A stretch of 41,851 bases of DNA from Wohlfahrtiimonas chitiniclastica DSM 18708 (GTDB taxonomy: Bacteria > Pseudomonadota > Gammaproteobacteria > Cardiobacteriales > Wohlfahrtiimonadaceae), in assembly GCF_000375345.1 (NCBI RefSeq), contig NZ_AQXD01000002.1:127378-169228 (forward strand), given 5' to 3'. A model generated the notes under the pieces. It ran no database searches, was not told where the DNA came from, and was given only the letters and a program-made list of their open reading frames with translations. Shown one piece after another: positions 9,527 to 19,214 of the stretch. Each line of letters starts with the position of its first letter. Position 1 is the first letter of the stretch. A program made the translations under genes and the position numbers.

Positions 9527-11151
9527 TGACGAAAGCTTGGCCGCGTTATCTCAGTTATGCAGTGGCGTTTAGTTTAGTGTTTTACATTGCGTATTTAACG
9601 CCGATTCACTCGGATGATTTTGCCTATTACAACATTGGGTTGCAATGGTCCGCGCATGTATCCCATTATCTTTCATGGAGTGGGCGATTAGTCTCTGATT
9701 ACATTAGTCCGATTTTATTGCACTTAGAAAATGATGTGCTACGCAGTGGTATTTTGGCATTCGCGGTGGTAAGCATGGTTGCATTGGTGGCAAAACTGCC
9801 TGCGTTGGTTTTAAAACAGCAAGCATCCACATCGGTATTTGTGGGGTTATTTCTCATTTATTGGATCACCAATCCAACGTTGGGGCAAACCATTTTTTGG
9901 ACAGTGGGGGCGGCAAACTATTTGTTCACCAATTTAGCGATTGTGATTTATTTATATTGTTTGATTAAATATATGCAATCATCTCAATCCATTTTGTGGT
10001 GGGTTGGCGTATTAATAATTTCACCTTTTGCAGCGTTTAGTAATGAAAATACCACGTGGATTGTTTTACTGTTCTCTATTGTGTCGACCTATTATTTGAT
10101 GCGTTATCAGCAGGATTGGAAGATTTGGCTCTCTTCACTCATCATTGTGTTGGGCTTTTGTTTCTTTATTTTAAGTCCTGGCAATGCAGCACGTGCCGCC
10201 AGTGGTGCATTCGATGAGTTTTATGCCATGAGCTTTATGCATAGAGTTTGGGATTTTATGTTGTATCGTTACCCAACGGGCTTGAGTCGTATGGCACCTG
10301 CCTTATTGATTTTTATTGTATTGTGGCTCGTGGCATTGAAAAATCAAATGCCTGCACAATATAAACGAATTTCTATTGCTTTGGTCTTGATCGGCTTATT
10401 GAGTTTACTCTCTATGGTCATGTCACCGTTGTTGAGTGCACGCTCCACAAGTGGCCCGATTTTATTTGTACTTCTTGGCATTGCCGTTTTATTGCATTAT
10501 TTGATGCATCATGTGATTACGCAGTGGCGATCTGTGTATCGTGTAACTTTGGTCATAATTGTTGCAATTTTTATTGTTTCTTATGGCATGATTGCCCATT
10601 CTTATCAAAGATTATCTGCACAAGGTTCAATGCTGAACGATGCCATTGATATTGCGCATACAAATGAAATCAAAGCGCCAACTTTGCCAGAGTTTTATTA
10701 TGTGCCCTCACTGCGTAAGCGTGATTCATATGATGCACATTATAGTAGTGATTCGATGGCGACGTATTATGGCTTTGAGCATATTGACTTAAAGCCGATG
10801 GCTTTTGATTACAGTATTATGATGGAGCATTTGCCACATCAAGCACGGAATAATGATTTAGGCATTCAAGGTATTTATCTTGCGCCTGAGGGAATATTCG
10901 GACAAAAGACAACGATTGTGTTAGATATGCTGGCACAGCAGCAAACCAATGATGTTTTAGAGCTCATCATCACCAATCGCAGTGGAAAAACGGCAACTTT
11001 ATCATTGCCGATGGATGCTGTGCCCATTCATGGACAATGGATCATAGGTGGCGTTGTTAAGATGAAGATGCAAGAGATCGTGCGCATCGAAGGGATGTTA
11101 CGCTCTTCAAATTCAGTGGCAACGCAACCTGTTACAATTTATGGAGAATAA
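9523..11151 (+). CDS. polytopic membrane glycosyltransferase-like protein (Gtr type-specific component)
   Basis: This 542-residue protein has about ten hydrophobic helices through residue 365 and a soluble C-terminal domain of about 175 residues. An acidic motif HSDDFAYY lies in the first external loop, matching the Asp-containing loop of GT-C-fold transferases and of DUF6056-like proteins. By position, third in a gtrA-gtrB-X cassette, it would transfer the flipped sugar to the O-antigen or another glycan on the periplasmic side. Such type-specific components are poorly conserved, and I cannot name the linkage. The ATG overlaps the gtrB stop; an ATG three bases later is an equal alternative. 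The gene is moderately AT-rich. Confidence 0.75.
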   Translation: MMTKAWPRYLSYAVAFSLVFYIAYLTPIHSDDFAYYNIGLQWSAHVSHYLSWSGRLVSDYISPILLHLENDVLRSGILAFAVVSMVALVAKLPALVLKQQASTSVFVGLFLIYWITNPTLGQTIFWTVGAANYLFTNLAIVIYLYCLIKYMQSSQSILWWVGVLIISPFAAFSNENTTWIVLLFSIVSTYYLMRYQQDWKIWLSSLIIVLGFCFFILSPGNAARAASGAFDEFYAMSFMHRVWDFMLYRYPTGLSRMAPALLIFIVLWLVALKNQMPAQYKRISIALVLIGLLSLLSMVMSPLLSARSTSGPILFVLLGIAVLLHYLMHHVITQWRSVYRVTLVIIVAIFIVSYGMIAHSYQRLSAQGSMLNDAIDIAHTNEIKAPTLPEFYYVPSLRKRDSYDAHYSSDSMATYYGFEHIDLKPMAFDYSIMMEHLPHQARNNDLGIQGIYLAPEGIFGQKTTIVLDMLAQQQTNDVLELIITNRSGKTATLSLPMDAVPIHGQWIIGGVVKMKMQEIVRIEGMLRSSNSVATQPVTIYGE

Positions 11152-11152
11152 T

Positions 11153-11920
11153 ATGCAACTCATCACCTGGAACGTCAACTCCATCAATGTTCGTCAGCCG
11201 CAACTTGAGGCTTTGTTAAAGGATGCCGCGCCCGATGTGGTGGGGCTTCAGGAAATCAAGTGCGAAACGGCACAATTTCCCTTTGATGCCATCACGCAAT
11301 TGGGCTATTACGCAGTGGCAAGCGGGCAAAAGTCTTACAATGGCGTTGCCCTCATTAGCCGCGATGAACCACGTGATGTCTCTGTCGGATTGCCAAATTA
11401 TGCAGATGATCAGCAGCGCGTGATTGCCGCAACCATCAATGGCGTGCGTGTGGTGAATGTCTATGTGCCGAATGGTCAAGAAGTGGATTCAGAAAAATAT
11501 GCCTATAAACTTGCATGGCTCGATGCATTTCATGAATATTTAGCAGATACCTTGGCACAATATGATACTGTTGTGGTGATGGGGGATTTTAACATCGTGC
11601 CAACGGACAATGATGTGTATGCACCTGAATTGTGGCGCGATAAGATTCTCTGTTCACCGCCGGAGCGTGCGGCGTTTGAAGGATTGCTGAGCTTAGGCTT
11701 GCAAGATGCCTTGCGCATTTTTGCGACGAATGATCCGCTCTTTACCTGGTGGGATTATCGCCAAGGGCAATTTGAAAAGGATGAAGGCATGCGCATTGAC
11801 CATTTTTTATTGTCCAATGCCGCCAGCGCCCGAATGATGCGCGCAAAAGTACACAGAGAGATTCGCGCACTTGAACGTCCCTCTGATCATGCACCGGTGG
11901 CTATTTACTTAAAAGATTAA
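11153..11920 (+). CDS. xth: exodeoxyribonuclease III
   Basis: This 255-residue endonuclease/exonuclease/phosphatase-fold enzyme acts as AP endonuclease and 3'-5' exonuclease in base excision repair. Motifs seen are WNVNSINVR at the start, LQEIKC with the metal-binding Glu, GDFNIVPTDNDV near residue 150, RIDHFL, and the catalytic SDHAPV at the end. The ATG at 11153 is preceded by GGAG with good spacing. It begins two bases after the upstream membrane gene and is probably transcribed with it and polA, so two DNA-repair genes bracket the gtr cassette. Family assignment is firm; ExoIII versus a close ExoA paralogue cannot be settled by eye. Confidence 0.93.
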   Translation: MQLITWNVNSINVRQPQLEALLKDAAPDVVGLQEIKCETAQFPFDAITQLGYYAVASGQKSYNGVALISRDEPRDVSVGLPNYADDQQRVIAATINGVRVVNVYVPNGQEVDSEKYAYKLAWLDAFHEYLADTLAQYDTVVVMGDFNIVPTDNDVYAPELWRDKILCSPPERAAFEGLLSLGLQDALRIFATNDPLFTWWDYRQGQFEKDEGMRIDHFLLSNAASARMMRAKVHREIRALERPSDHAPVAIYLKD

Positions 11921-11977
11921 ATAAATTATTGTATTAAGAATTTGCATAAAAACAGTTATCCAATTGGGGGTTAGTGA

Positions 11978-12850
11978 ATGTTTTCGGGAAGTATAGTTGC
12001 GATTGTTACACCAATGTATCCAGATGGCCGCGTCGATTACGGTGCGCTCGAAAAGTTGGTGGAATGGCACATTATCAATAAAACAGATGCCATTGTTGCC
12101 GTTGGCACCACGGGCGAATCTGCAACGTTAGATTATGAAGAGCATCGTCAAGTGATCCGCAGTGTTGTAGAGTTTGCAGATGGTCGCGTGCCTGTGATTG
12201 CAGGGACAGGTTCAAACTCAACATTAGAAGCGTTGAAATTAACCCATTGGGCGGCAGAAGATGGTGCCGCAGCCTGTTTATTGGTGACGCCCTATTATAA
12301 TAAACCGTCACAAGAAGGCTTATTTCAGCACTATAAATTGATTGCTGAATCTGTGGACATTCCACAAATTCTCTATAATGTGCCAGGTCGCACAGGTGTG
12401 GATTTATTGCCAGAGACGGTGGAACGTTTAGCAAACTTTGCAAACATTGTGGGCATCAAAGAAGCTTCAACATTAGAGCGCGTTGATGCATTGCTAGATA
12501 AAGTCGGCGAGCGCATTGCTGTATTCACCGGTGAAGATGGTGAATCTTGCGAAGCGATTTTACGCGGTGCAAAAGGCGTGATTTCTGTATCTGCGAATGT
12601 TGCCCCATTACAAATGCACAAAATGACGCAAGCGGCGATGGCTGGGGATCGTGAAAAGGCAGAAGCTTTGAACGAAGAGATCAAAGAATTGCACCGTTTG
12701 CTCTTCATTGAATCTAACCCGATTCCTGTGAAATGGGTGCTCAAAGAGATGGGTAAAATCCAAGGCGGCATTCGTTTGCCATTGATTGGATTGGATAAAC
12801 AGTACCATTTGACGATGCAGGATTTGATCGCAAAATTACCGAATGCGTAA
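11978..12850 (+). CDS. dapA: 4-hydroxy-tetrahydrodipicolinate synthase
   Basis: This 290-residue TIM-barrel aldolase condenses pyruvate with aspartate semialdehyde, the first committed step to diaminopimelate and lysine. Visible are GSIVAIVTPM at the start, the VGTTGESATL pyruvate-binding loop (about residue 41), the YYNKPSQEG segment, YNVPGRTG and the Schiff-base lysine in GIKEAS near residue 161. Length is normal. A G-rich Shine-Dalgarno sits before the ATG. bamC follows directly, a gene order shared with E. coli, where the lysine and outer-membrane assembly genes are linked. Confidence 0.97.
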   Translation: MFSGSIVAIVTPMYPDGRVDYGALEKLVEWHIINKTDAIVAVGTTGESATLDYEEHRQVIRSVVEFADGRVPVIAGTGSNSTLEALKLTHWAAEDGAAACLLVTPYYNKPSQEGLFQHYKLIAESVDIPQILYNVPGRTGVDLLPETVERLANFANIVGIKEASTLERVDALLDKVGERIAVFTGEDGESCEAILRGAKGVISVSANVAPLQMHKMTQAAMAGDREKAEALNEEIKELHRLLFIESNPIPVKWVLKEMGKIQGGIRLPLIGLDKQYHLTMQDLIAKLPNA

Positions 12851-12855
12851 TTTGT

Positions 12856-12864
12856 TGCTATAAT
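12856..12864 (+). promoter_or_regulatory. extended -10 promoter candidate for bamC
   Basis: A perfect TATAAT at 12859-12864 preceded by TGC makes an extended -10 element immediately after the dapA stop and about 50 bases before the bamC start. No convincing -35 is seen. It would give bamC a promoter independent of dapA. Confidence 0.55.
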
Positions 12865-12916
12865 GTCGCTCAATTTTAATCATTAATTTGTGTATTCAAA
12901 CTATCCGGAAATTTAT

Positions 12917-13963
12917 ATGAAATATAACAAAGTGTTAATGGGTGGACTGGCAAGTTTAGTTGTGCTTGCGGGTTGCTCGACTAGTACAATTCAGCCTAAA
13001 GGTAGATTGGATTATTTAAATGCATCTTCTGTCAATCCATTGGAGTTGCCACCTGATTTGGTGAGCAGCGGTCACCGCGTGGATAGTAACAACCGAGCCA
13101 CACAAATGTTGAGCGAATATCAAAAACAAGTGAACAATCGCAACAACTTATCCGATCGCGTATTGGTCTCTTCAGATGCTGTGCGTGTTGAACGCGCCGG
13201 CGACAACCGTTGGATCGTGACCACATTGCCACCTGAATATGTTTGGTCTCGCTCTGTGCAATTGTTCCAGGAAGTGGGTTTACCGATCGAAATCAGCAAT
13301 CCTGAAGCGGGTATCTTAGAATCAGGTTGGGCAGAAAACCGCGCCGATGTGCCAGATTCTTGGATTCGTCAATTATTGAAGAGCACATTAGACAACGTAT
13401 TCTCATCGCCCACGCGTGATAAATTCCGCATTCGTTTAGAACGTGGCAATAAAGGCGAAGTGCTTGTCTATGTGACGCATTATGGTATGAAAGATCAAGC
13501 CTCTGGCCGTGACAATGAATACCACACATGGGTGGATCGTCCACGTGATGCTGAGTTAGAAGCGGAAATGGTGTCACGTTTAGTGGCGAAATTGGGTGCA
13601 AAAGATGTTAAAGAGATCAACCGTGGCAATGCTGTGAACATCACAGAAACGCCAACAGGTGTTGTGATCAATCGCCCAGTAGATTCTTTGTGGGCGCAAG
13701 TGGGCAACGTGCTTGATGATGGCGCAATGTTCCAAGTGGAATCACAAAACAGCCAAGATCGCAGCTACATTGTGATGCAAAAAGATCCGAAGAAAACCAC
13801 CGGCGGCGGTTTAGCGTTCTGGACAGATAAAAAACCTGTCTATTACCGCTTTAAAGTTCAGCTCGTGGACAACGGTAAAAACAGCACCGCCATCAACATC
13901 ACATCATTAGATGGTGAGAAAAATGGCGAAATCATCCAACGTTTAAGAACCAATCTTCACTAA
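12917..13963 (+). CDS. bamC: outer membrane assembly lipoprotein BamC
   Basis: This 348-residue lipoprotein has a signal peptide ending in the lipobox LAGC, so it should be acylated at Cys20 and anchored in the outer membrane as an accessory part of the BAM complex that inserts beta-barrel proteins. After the lipobox comes the extended, low-complexity N-terminal segment that binds BamD in characterised homologues (with PLELPPDL), then two helix-grip domains. The ATG at 12917 is preferred over an upstream in-frame start because it begins the signal peptide directly. A terminator follows, then mutL. Sequence plus the dapA neighbour make this assignment solid. Confidence 0.92.
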   Translation: MKYNKVLMGGLASLVVLAGCSTSTIQPKGRLDYLNASSVNPLELPPDLVSSGHRVDSNNRATQMLSEYQKQVNNRNNLSDRVLVSSDAVRVERAGDNRWIVTTLPPEYVWSRSVQLFQEVGLPIEISNPEAGILESGWAENRADVPDSWIRQLLKSTLDNVFSSPTRDKFRIRLERGNKGEVLVYVTHYGMKDQASGRDNEYHTWVDRPRDAELEAEMVSRLVAKLGAKDVKEINRGNAVNITETPTGVVINRPVDSLWAQVGNVLDDGAMFQVESQNSQDRSYIVMQKDPKKTTGGGLAFWTDKKPVYYRFKVQLVDNGKNSTAINITSLDGEKNGEIIQRLRTNLH

Positions 13964-13982
13964 GAAGAGTTGATGTAAAGAG

Positions 13983-14009
13983 CGCCTGTTTGACAGGCGT
14001 TTCTTTTTT
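13983..14009 (+). terminator. intrinsic terminator after bamC
   Basis: A 7-bp stem (CGCCTGT with ACAGGCG, three-base loop) is followed by a T-rich run. mutL begins ten bases after it, leaving no room for a separate promoter between them. Confidence 0.85.
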
Positions 14010-14018
14010 GTGTGAATT

Positions 14019-15869
14019 ATGAATAGAATCCAAAAATTATCCCCGCAAGTCATCAATCAAATCGCCGCAGGCGAAGTGATCGAGCGCCCTGTATCTGTGG
14101 TTAAAGAGTTGGTGGAAAACAGCATCGATGCGGGCGCGACAGAAATTGTGATAGAAATTGTCGAAGGTGGCATGAAAGAGATCACCATTCGGGATAATGG
14201 CAGCGGCATCCACGAAGCGGATCTTTTATTGGCACTGACGAGTCACGCCACCAGTAAAATCCGTGATGCACACGATTTAGCACGCGTTTCAAGCCTAGGT
14301 TTTCGTGGGGAAGCATTGGCGAGTATTGCTTCAGTCTCTGAACTCACGTTAACCACGCGCACGCAAGATGCAAATCACGGCTTTAAAGTGCGCGGTGCGG
14401 GCAATGACACCATTGAAAAACCGATGCCAGCGGCGCATCCTTTGGGCACCACCATTGAGGTGAAAGACTTATTTTACAATGTGCCCGCGCGTAAAAAGTT
14501 TTTACGCACTGAGCGCACGGAGTTTAGCCACATTGAGGAGCTAGTTAAACGCTTATCTTTGGTGCGCTTTGAGATTGCCTTTAAGCTGTTACACAATGGC
14601 AAAGTGGTGTTTGACACAAAGGCTTGTGCCACGCAAGAAGAGCAAGAGCTGCGCATTCGCACCATTTTTAGCCAAGAATTTTTGGATCAATGTTTTTACT
14701 TCACTCATACGATGGAAGACATTCGTGGGGATCTCACCTTAAAAGGTTGGATTGCCAAACCCACCTTTTCGCGCCCACAAACCGATTGGCAGTTTGTGTA
14801 TGTCAATGGTCGGATGGTGAAAGATCGCCTTGTGGCGCATGCCATTAAACAAGCGTATCAAGATGTATTGTATGGTCAGCGCCATCCTGCATTCATTGTT
14901 TATTTGACGATGGATCCTGAAGGCGTGGATGTCAATGCGCACCCTGCAAAGCATGAAGTGCGTTTTCGGGAATCGCGTTTTGTGCATGATTTTCTTTTTC
15001 GCACCATTCATCAAGTGGTGGCCAAACCCTTGTTGGAAATCGAAGCGCAGACCGAAAGCCCCATGCGACACAGTGCACCCATTGAATCGATGCGCCCACA
15101 ACAGCAAAGTCGCCTCAATTTTAAAGCGGCATACAGCAGTGGTCATTCTACATATGTGGCGCCGAAAAGTGAGCCAGTGAATGTCTATGCGGCGCTTGGT
15201 TTAGGGGACAAAGAGAAAGATACACTCTCAAGCTTTGTGCCAAACTCTAAAGCAGCGGCGGCAACAGATGTGAGCGATGACGATGCGCCTTTAGGTTATG
15301 CCCTTGGGCAACTGCATGGCGCTTATATTTTGGCAGAGAATCAGCAAGGCTTGGTGTTGGTGGATATGCATGCGGCGCATGAGCGCATCATTTATGAGCG
15401 CTTTAAAAATAACATTCACAACGGTGAGCCATTGGTGCGCCAACCTTTATTGATCCCGAAAGTGATCACTTTAAGTGCACGCCATGTGGCAACGGTGGCA
15501 GAATTTAGGGCAGAATTAGAAGGCGTGGGCATTGTGGCAGATGTCTTTGGAGATAAAGAAGTGGTGATCCGTGAAGTGCCCGCTTCGCTTGTCAATGGTG
15601 ATGTGGATGCTTTAATCACCGCAGTGATTGAGGATTTTGAGCGTTATGGCTCTAGCCAAAAGATCAAAGCGGCCATTAATGAAATTTTGAGCACAATGGC
15701 GTGCCACAGTGCGATTCGTCATCACCGCAAAATGACATTGCCAGAGATGAATGCGCTGCTGCGTGACATTGAGCGCACCGAACGCGCCGATCAATGCAAT
15801 CATGGGCGCCCAACTTGGATGTCCATTGGTTTGACGGAACTAGACAATCTATTTTTACGAGGACAATAA
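14019..15869 (+). CDS. mutL: DNA mismatch repair protein MutL
   Basis: This 616-residue GHKL ATPase couples MutS mismatch recognition to strand incision. N-terminal ATPase motifs are ENSIDAGA, DNGSGI, ATSKI and GFRGEAL. The C-terminal domain carries DMHAAHERIIYE, which fits the DQHA(X)2E(X)4E metal-binding motif of nicking MutL proteins with Gln replaced by Met as in pseudomonads, plus ACHSAIR and CNHGRP near the end. This implies MutL itself makes the nick and that the organism does not use MutH. The gene starts ten bases after the bamC terminator, and its stop abuts the aroE ATG with no gap. Confidence 0.96.
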   Translation: MNRIQKLSPQVINQIAAGEVIERPVSVVKELVENSIDAGATEIVIEIVEGGMKEITIRDNGSGIHEADLLLALTSHATSKIRDAHDLARVSSLGFRGEALASIASVSELTLTTRTQDANHGFKVRGAGNDTIEKPMPAAHPLGTTIEVKDLFYNVPARKKFLRTERTEFSHIEELVKRLSLVRFEIAFKLLHNGKVVFDTKACATQEEQELRIRTIFSQEFLDQCFYFTHTMEDIRGDLTLKGWIAKPTFSRPQTDWQFVYVNGRMVKDRLVAHAIKQAYQDVLYGQRHPAFIVYLTMDPEGVDVNAHPAKHEVRFRESRFVHDFLFRTIHQVVAKPLLEIEAQTESPMRHSAPIESMRPQQQSRLNFKAAYSSGHSTYVAPKSEPVNVYAALGLGDKEKDTLSSFVPNSKAAAATDVSDDDAPLGYALGQLHGAYILAENQQGLVLVDMHAAHERIIYERFKNNIHNGEPLVRQPLLIPKVITLSARHVATVAEFRAELEGVGIVADVFGDKEVVIREVPASLVNGDVDALITAVIEDFERYGSSQKIKAAINEILSTMACHSAIRHHRKMTLPEMNALLRDIERTERADQCNHGRPTWMSIGLTELDNLFLRGQ

Positions 15870-16688
15870 ATGCACCCATTGTATGGCGTTTTAGGCAATC
15901 CGATTGCCCACTCTAAATCACCGATGATTCATTCGGCATTTGCAGCATTGATGAACATTGAGCTCGATTATTCTGCGTATTGTTTGCCAATCGATGATTT
16001 TGAAGGTGCGCTCAAAGCGCTCATGGATCAAGGTTTACAAGGTGCAAATGTTACGGTGCCTTTTAAGGAAAATGCCTTTCGTTTAGCAAATCACTTAACG
16101 GTGGAAGCGAAAGAGGCGGGCGCCGTCAATACCCTGGCATTTAAAAATGGTGAGATCTTTGGGCACAATACCGATGGCAATGGCTTGATGTGTGATTTGA
16201 AAGATCGTTGTGGCGTTGAATTGAGCAATCGCCGCATTTTGGTGTTAGGGGCAGGGGGCGCTGCGAAAGGCATTTTAGGGCCGTTGTTGCATCAGTTGCC
16301 GTCAGAAATTGTGATCAGCAATCGCACATTCAGTAAAGCTGTTGCGCTCGCTGAGCAATTTAATGCATCAGGCAATGTGCTTGCATTAGAATGGGCGGAT
16401 TTAACGGGGCATTTTGATGTGATCATCAATGCCACAAGCAGTTCATTACATGGTGAATTCACGCCGCTCCCTTGTACGATGGATGCTCAAACCATTGGTT
16501 ATGATTTGATGTATGGTGCAAAACCCACCGTCTTTATGGATTATTTAGCAAAACAGGGCGCGGTTAAAATTTATGATGGCTTAGGGATGCTTGTGGAGCA
16601 AGCGGCGCTCAGTTTTGAGTTTTGGCATGGCATCAAGCCACAAACTGAAACGGTTTATCAAGATTTGCGTCAAATTCTGCTATCATGA
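15870..16688 (+). CDS. aroE: shikimate dehydrogenase
   Basis: This 272-residue NADP-dependent enzyme reduces 3-dehydroshikimate to shikimate in aromatic amino acid synthesis. The substrate site GNPIAHSKSP at the N-terminus, the catalytic lysine in VTVPFKE (about residue 66), the NTDG segment and the nucleotide-binding LGAGGAAKGI near 130 are visible, and YDLMYG lies near 210. Translation starts on the base after the mutL stop, with GAGGA inside the end of mutL as ribosome binding site, so the two are coupled. Confidence 0.95.
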   Translation: MHPLYGVLGNPIAHSKSPMIHSAFAALMNIELDYSAYCLPIDDFEGALKALMDQGLQGANVTVPFKENAFRLANHLTVEAKEAGAVNTLAFKNGEIFGHNTDGNGLMCDLKDRCGVELSNRRILVLGAGGAAKGILGPLLHQLPSEIVISNRTFSKAVALAEQFNASGNVLALEWADLTGHFDVIINATSSSLHGEFTPLPCTMDAQTIGYDLMYGAKPTVFMDYLAKQGAVKIYDGLGMLVEQAALSFEFWHGIKPQTETVYQDLRQILLS

Positions 16689-16721
16689 TGCCCATAATTT
16701 TGCATGAAAGGAATGAGAGTC

Positions 16722-17471
16722 ATGAGTGACAAAGAAAAAATCGACTTTGGCTATGAAACCATTGATAAAGATGAAAAAGAAGAGCGCGTTGCTGAAGTGT
16801 TTCACTCGGTTGCATCTAAATATGATGTAATGAATGATGTCATGAGCATGGGTGTGCACCGCTTATGGAAACGCACCATGATTGAATTAACAGGCGCGCG
16901 TAAAGGGCAAATGGCACTCGATTTAGCCGGTGGCACTGGCGAGATCGCCATGAAGGTGGCCAAGCGTGTGGGTGATGAAGGGCATGTGGTGTTGTCAGAC
17001 ATCAATTCATCGATGCTCGAAGAGGGCAGAAAGCGCGTCATCAACTCAGGCTTTGGCGGAATGATCTCCTTTAAAATCATCAATGCAGAAGAGATTCCTT
17101 TTCCGGACAATACCTTTGATTTGGTCACCATCAGTTTTGGTTTACGCAATGTGACAGATAAGCTCAAAGCCCTCAAAGAGATGCGCCGCGTGACAAAACC
17201 TGGCGGTCGCACTGTGGTGATGGAGTTTTCAAAACCTGTTGCCCCGGGCTTAGCACCCATTTATGATTTTTACTCTTTTAAAGCTTTGCCATTGATGGGT
17301 AAAATCATCGCCAATGATGAAGACAGCTACCGCTATTTAGCAGAGTCCATCCGCATGCATCCGGATCAAGAAACCATGAAAGCGATGATGCTAGAAGCGG
17401 GCTTTGATGAAGTGGAATACAAAAATTTAACGGGCGGCATCGTGGCGATTCACCGCGGCTTTGTTTTTTAA
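16722..17471 (+). CDS. ubiE: ubiquinone/menaquinone biosynthesis C-methyltransferase
   Basis: This class I SAM-dependent methyltransferase methylates the demethylated ubiquinone or menaquinone precursor ring. Seen are [13 protein letters not shown], the SAM-binding [10 protein letters not shown], the [18 protein letters not shown] signature, and [14 protein letters not shown] near the C-terminus, all typical of UbiE. The ATG at 16722 gives the usual N-terminus and has AAAGGA upstream; an in-frame ATG at 16704 is less likely. ubiB follows after 16 bases. In E. coli a ubiJ gene lies between ubiE and ubiB, but none is present here. Confidence 0.96.
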   Translation: MSDKEKIDFGYETIDKDEKEERVAEVFHSVASKYDVMNDVMSMGVHRLWKRTMIELTGARKGQMALDLAGGTGEIAMKVAKRVGDEGHVVLSDINSSMLEEGRKRVINSGFGGMISFKIINAEEIPFPDNTFDLVTISFGLRNVTDKLKALKEMRRVTKPGGRTVVMEFSKPVAPGLAPIYDFYSFKALPLMGKIIANDEDSYRYLAESIRMHPDQETMKAMMLEAGFDEVEYKNLTGGIVAIHRGFVF

Positions 17472-17487
17472 TCTAAAAGGGTAATCT

Positions 17488-19113
17488 ATGTTCTCACGTT
17501 GGCTTCGTGCGTTAAAAATTCATTGGATTTTAATGCGTTATGGTTTGTATGAATTGGTGTTTTTGATTCCATTCTTCAGACTCTTTGTGTTTTTAAAGCC
17601 CTTAGTCAACTTGCTGAATAAATATAAGGACACGCCGTTACCGGTGCGCATTCGCTTAGCCCTTGAAGCCCTTGGCCCCACATTTGTGAAGCTTGGGCAA
17701 GTGCTCTCTACACGTAATGATCTTTTTCCGGAAGATTACATTGAGGAGTTCTCAAAGCTTCAGGACAATGTGCCGGCTTTTGATTCAAACATCGCCATTG
17801 AGATCATTGAGCGCGCGTTAAAGCAGCCGATCAGTGAAGTGTTCCGTGAGTTTGATGAAGTGCCGATGGCGGCCGCATCAATCGCCCAAGTGCACAGCGC
17901 CATCCTTAAAAATGGTGATCATGTTGTGGTCAAAGTGGTGCGCCCAAACATCCAAAAAGTGATCCTACGAGATGTGCAATTGATGGAGATGATTGCAGAA
18001 GCGGTGGAAGAATATGTGGCCGGCGGTGATCGCCTTCGCCCGGTGGAAGTGGTGGCAGAATACAAGCGCACCATTTTAAGCGAGCTTGATTTAACCCGTG
18101 AAGCGGCCAATGGTTTGCAATTAAAACGCAACTTTGAAGGCAGCCACGAGATGTATGTGCCACACATTTATTTAGAATACACTTCTAAAAACATCATGGT
18201 GATGGAGAAAATCAGCGGCATTCCGGTGGATCATGTGGAAACGTTGCGTGACCTTGGCGTCAATATTCCTAAATTGGCAGAGCTCAGCGTGGAAGTCTTC
18301 TTTAAACAAGTGTTTGTGGACAGCTTTTTCCATGCAGACATGCATCCTGGGAATATTTTTGTGGATGCCACCGACCCTGCGAATCCCTCTTACATTGCGC
18401 TGGATTACGGCATCATTGGTACACTCGGTGAAGAAGATAAACACTATTTGGCCAGTAACTTTTTGGCGTTCTTTAACCGTGATTATCGCCGCGTGGCAGA
18501 ATTGCATGTGGAATCTGGTTGGGTGCCCGCAGATACTTCGATTGAAGAGTTAGAATCTGCCATTCGTTCCATTTGTGAGCCGATTTTCAATAAGCCGCTC
18601 AGTGAAATTTCCTTTGGCGGATTGTTGTTGAGTCTTTTTCAAACGGGGCGCCGCTTTAATATGGTGGTGCAGCCGCAATTGGTATTGTTGCAAAAGACGC
18701 TCTTTAACATTGAAGGCATTGGGCGCAAACTCTATCCTGAATTGGATCTATGGAAAACGGCTAAACCCTTTTTAGTTAAATTTGTGAAAAATCAAAAGAG
18801 CGCGAAAACGGTGCTGCGTAAGTATCAAAACGCCATTCCAAGCTGGATTGATCATTTACCGGACGCCATGCAAAATCTCTATTTGATCTCCCAAGACATG
18901 GTGCGCGGGCAGTTTAAAACGGATCTTAATGAGAAAACGCTGGAAAAATATCAGAAAATTCAAGCCAAACAAACCACACGCAAAGTGTATGGATTGCTCG
19001 GTGCAGCAACGCTGGTTGCCACGATCGTCAGTTGGCATCATTTAGAAGATTTCTTGGGCGTTTTTCTCATCTTATTGGCAGTTTTTGCATTTTATCAAGC
19101 ACTTCGTGAGTAA
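17488..19113 (+). CDS. ubiB: ubiquinone biosynthesis kinase-like protein UbiB
   Basis: This 541-residue ABC1/ADCK atypical kinase-like ATPase is needed for ubiquinone synthesis at the inner membrane. The family hallmarks are present: the KLGQ motif in FVKLGQVLSTR near residue 70, the alanine-rich AAASIAQVHSA loop replacing the usual glycine-rich loop, the VVKVVRP lysine, HADMHPGN catalytic loop and the DYG metal-binding motif. Two C-terminal membrane helices lie near residues 495-540. Length is typical. It follows ubiE closely in the same operon and appears to end it. Confidence 0.96.
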   Translation: MFSRWLRALKIHWILMRYGLYELVFLIPFFRLFVFLKPLVNLLNKYKDTPLPVRIRLALEALGPTFVKLGQVLSTRNDLFPEDYIEEFSKLQDNVPAFDSNIAIEIIERALKQPISEVFREFDEVPMAAASIAQVHSAILKNGDHVVVKVVRPNIQKVILRDVQLMEMIAEAVEEYVAGGDRLRPVEVVAEYKRTILSELDLTREAANGLQLKRNFEGSHEMYVPHIYLEYTSKNIMVMEKISGIPVDHVETLRDLGVNIPKLAELSVEVFFKQVFVDSFFHADMHPGNIFVDATDPANPSYIALDYGIIGTLGEEDKHYLASNFLAFFNRDYRRVAELHVESGWVPADTSIEELESAIRSICEPIFNKPLSEISFGGLLLSLFQTGRRFNMVVQPQLVLLQKTLFNIEGIGRKLYPELDLWKTAKPFLVKFVKNQKSAKTVLRKYQNAIPSWIDHLPDAMQNLYLISQDMVRGQFKTDLNEKTLEKYQKIQAKQTTRKVYGLLGAATLVATIVSWHHLEDFLGVFLILLAVFAFYQALRE

Positions 19114-19151
19114 AGGGCTGTAAAGAATTTAAACAATGCGGATATTTTCGT

Positions 19152-19157
19152 TATAAT
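19152..19157 (+). promoter_or_regulatory. -10 element upstream of cytochrome c'
   Basis: A perfect TATAAT lies 58 bases before the cytochrome c' start in the 101-base gap after ubiB. The -35 at 17-base spacing is poor (TTAAAC), so the site may need an activator. Confidence 0.45.
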
Positions 19158-19214
19158 CACTCAGTGATCTAATCACACCGGTTGTCAAAATATTAATAAT
19201 TTGGGAGTAAAATA

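Noticed and set aside
8222-11151. The gtr cassette as part of a resident prophage
   Set aside because: No integrase, phage structural genes or attachment-site repeats are visible around it.
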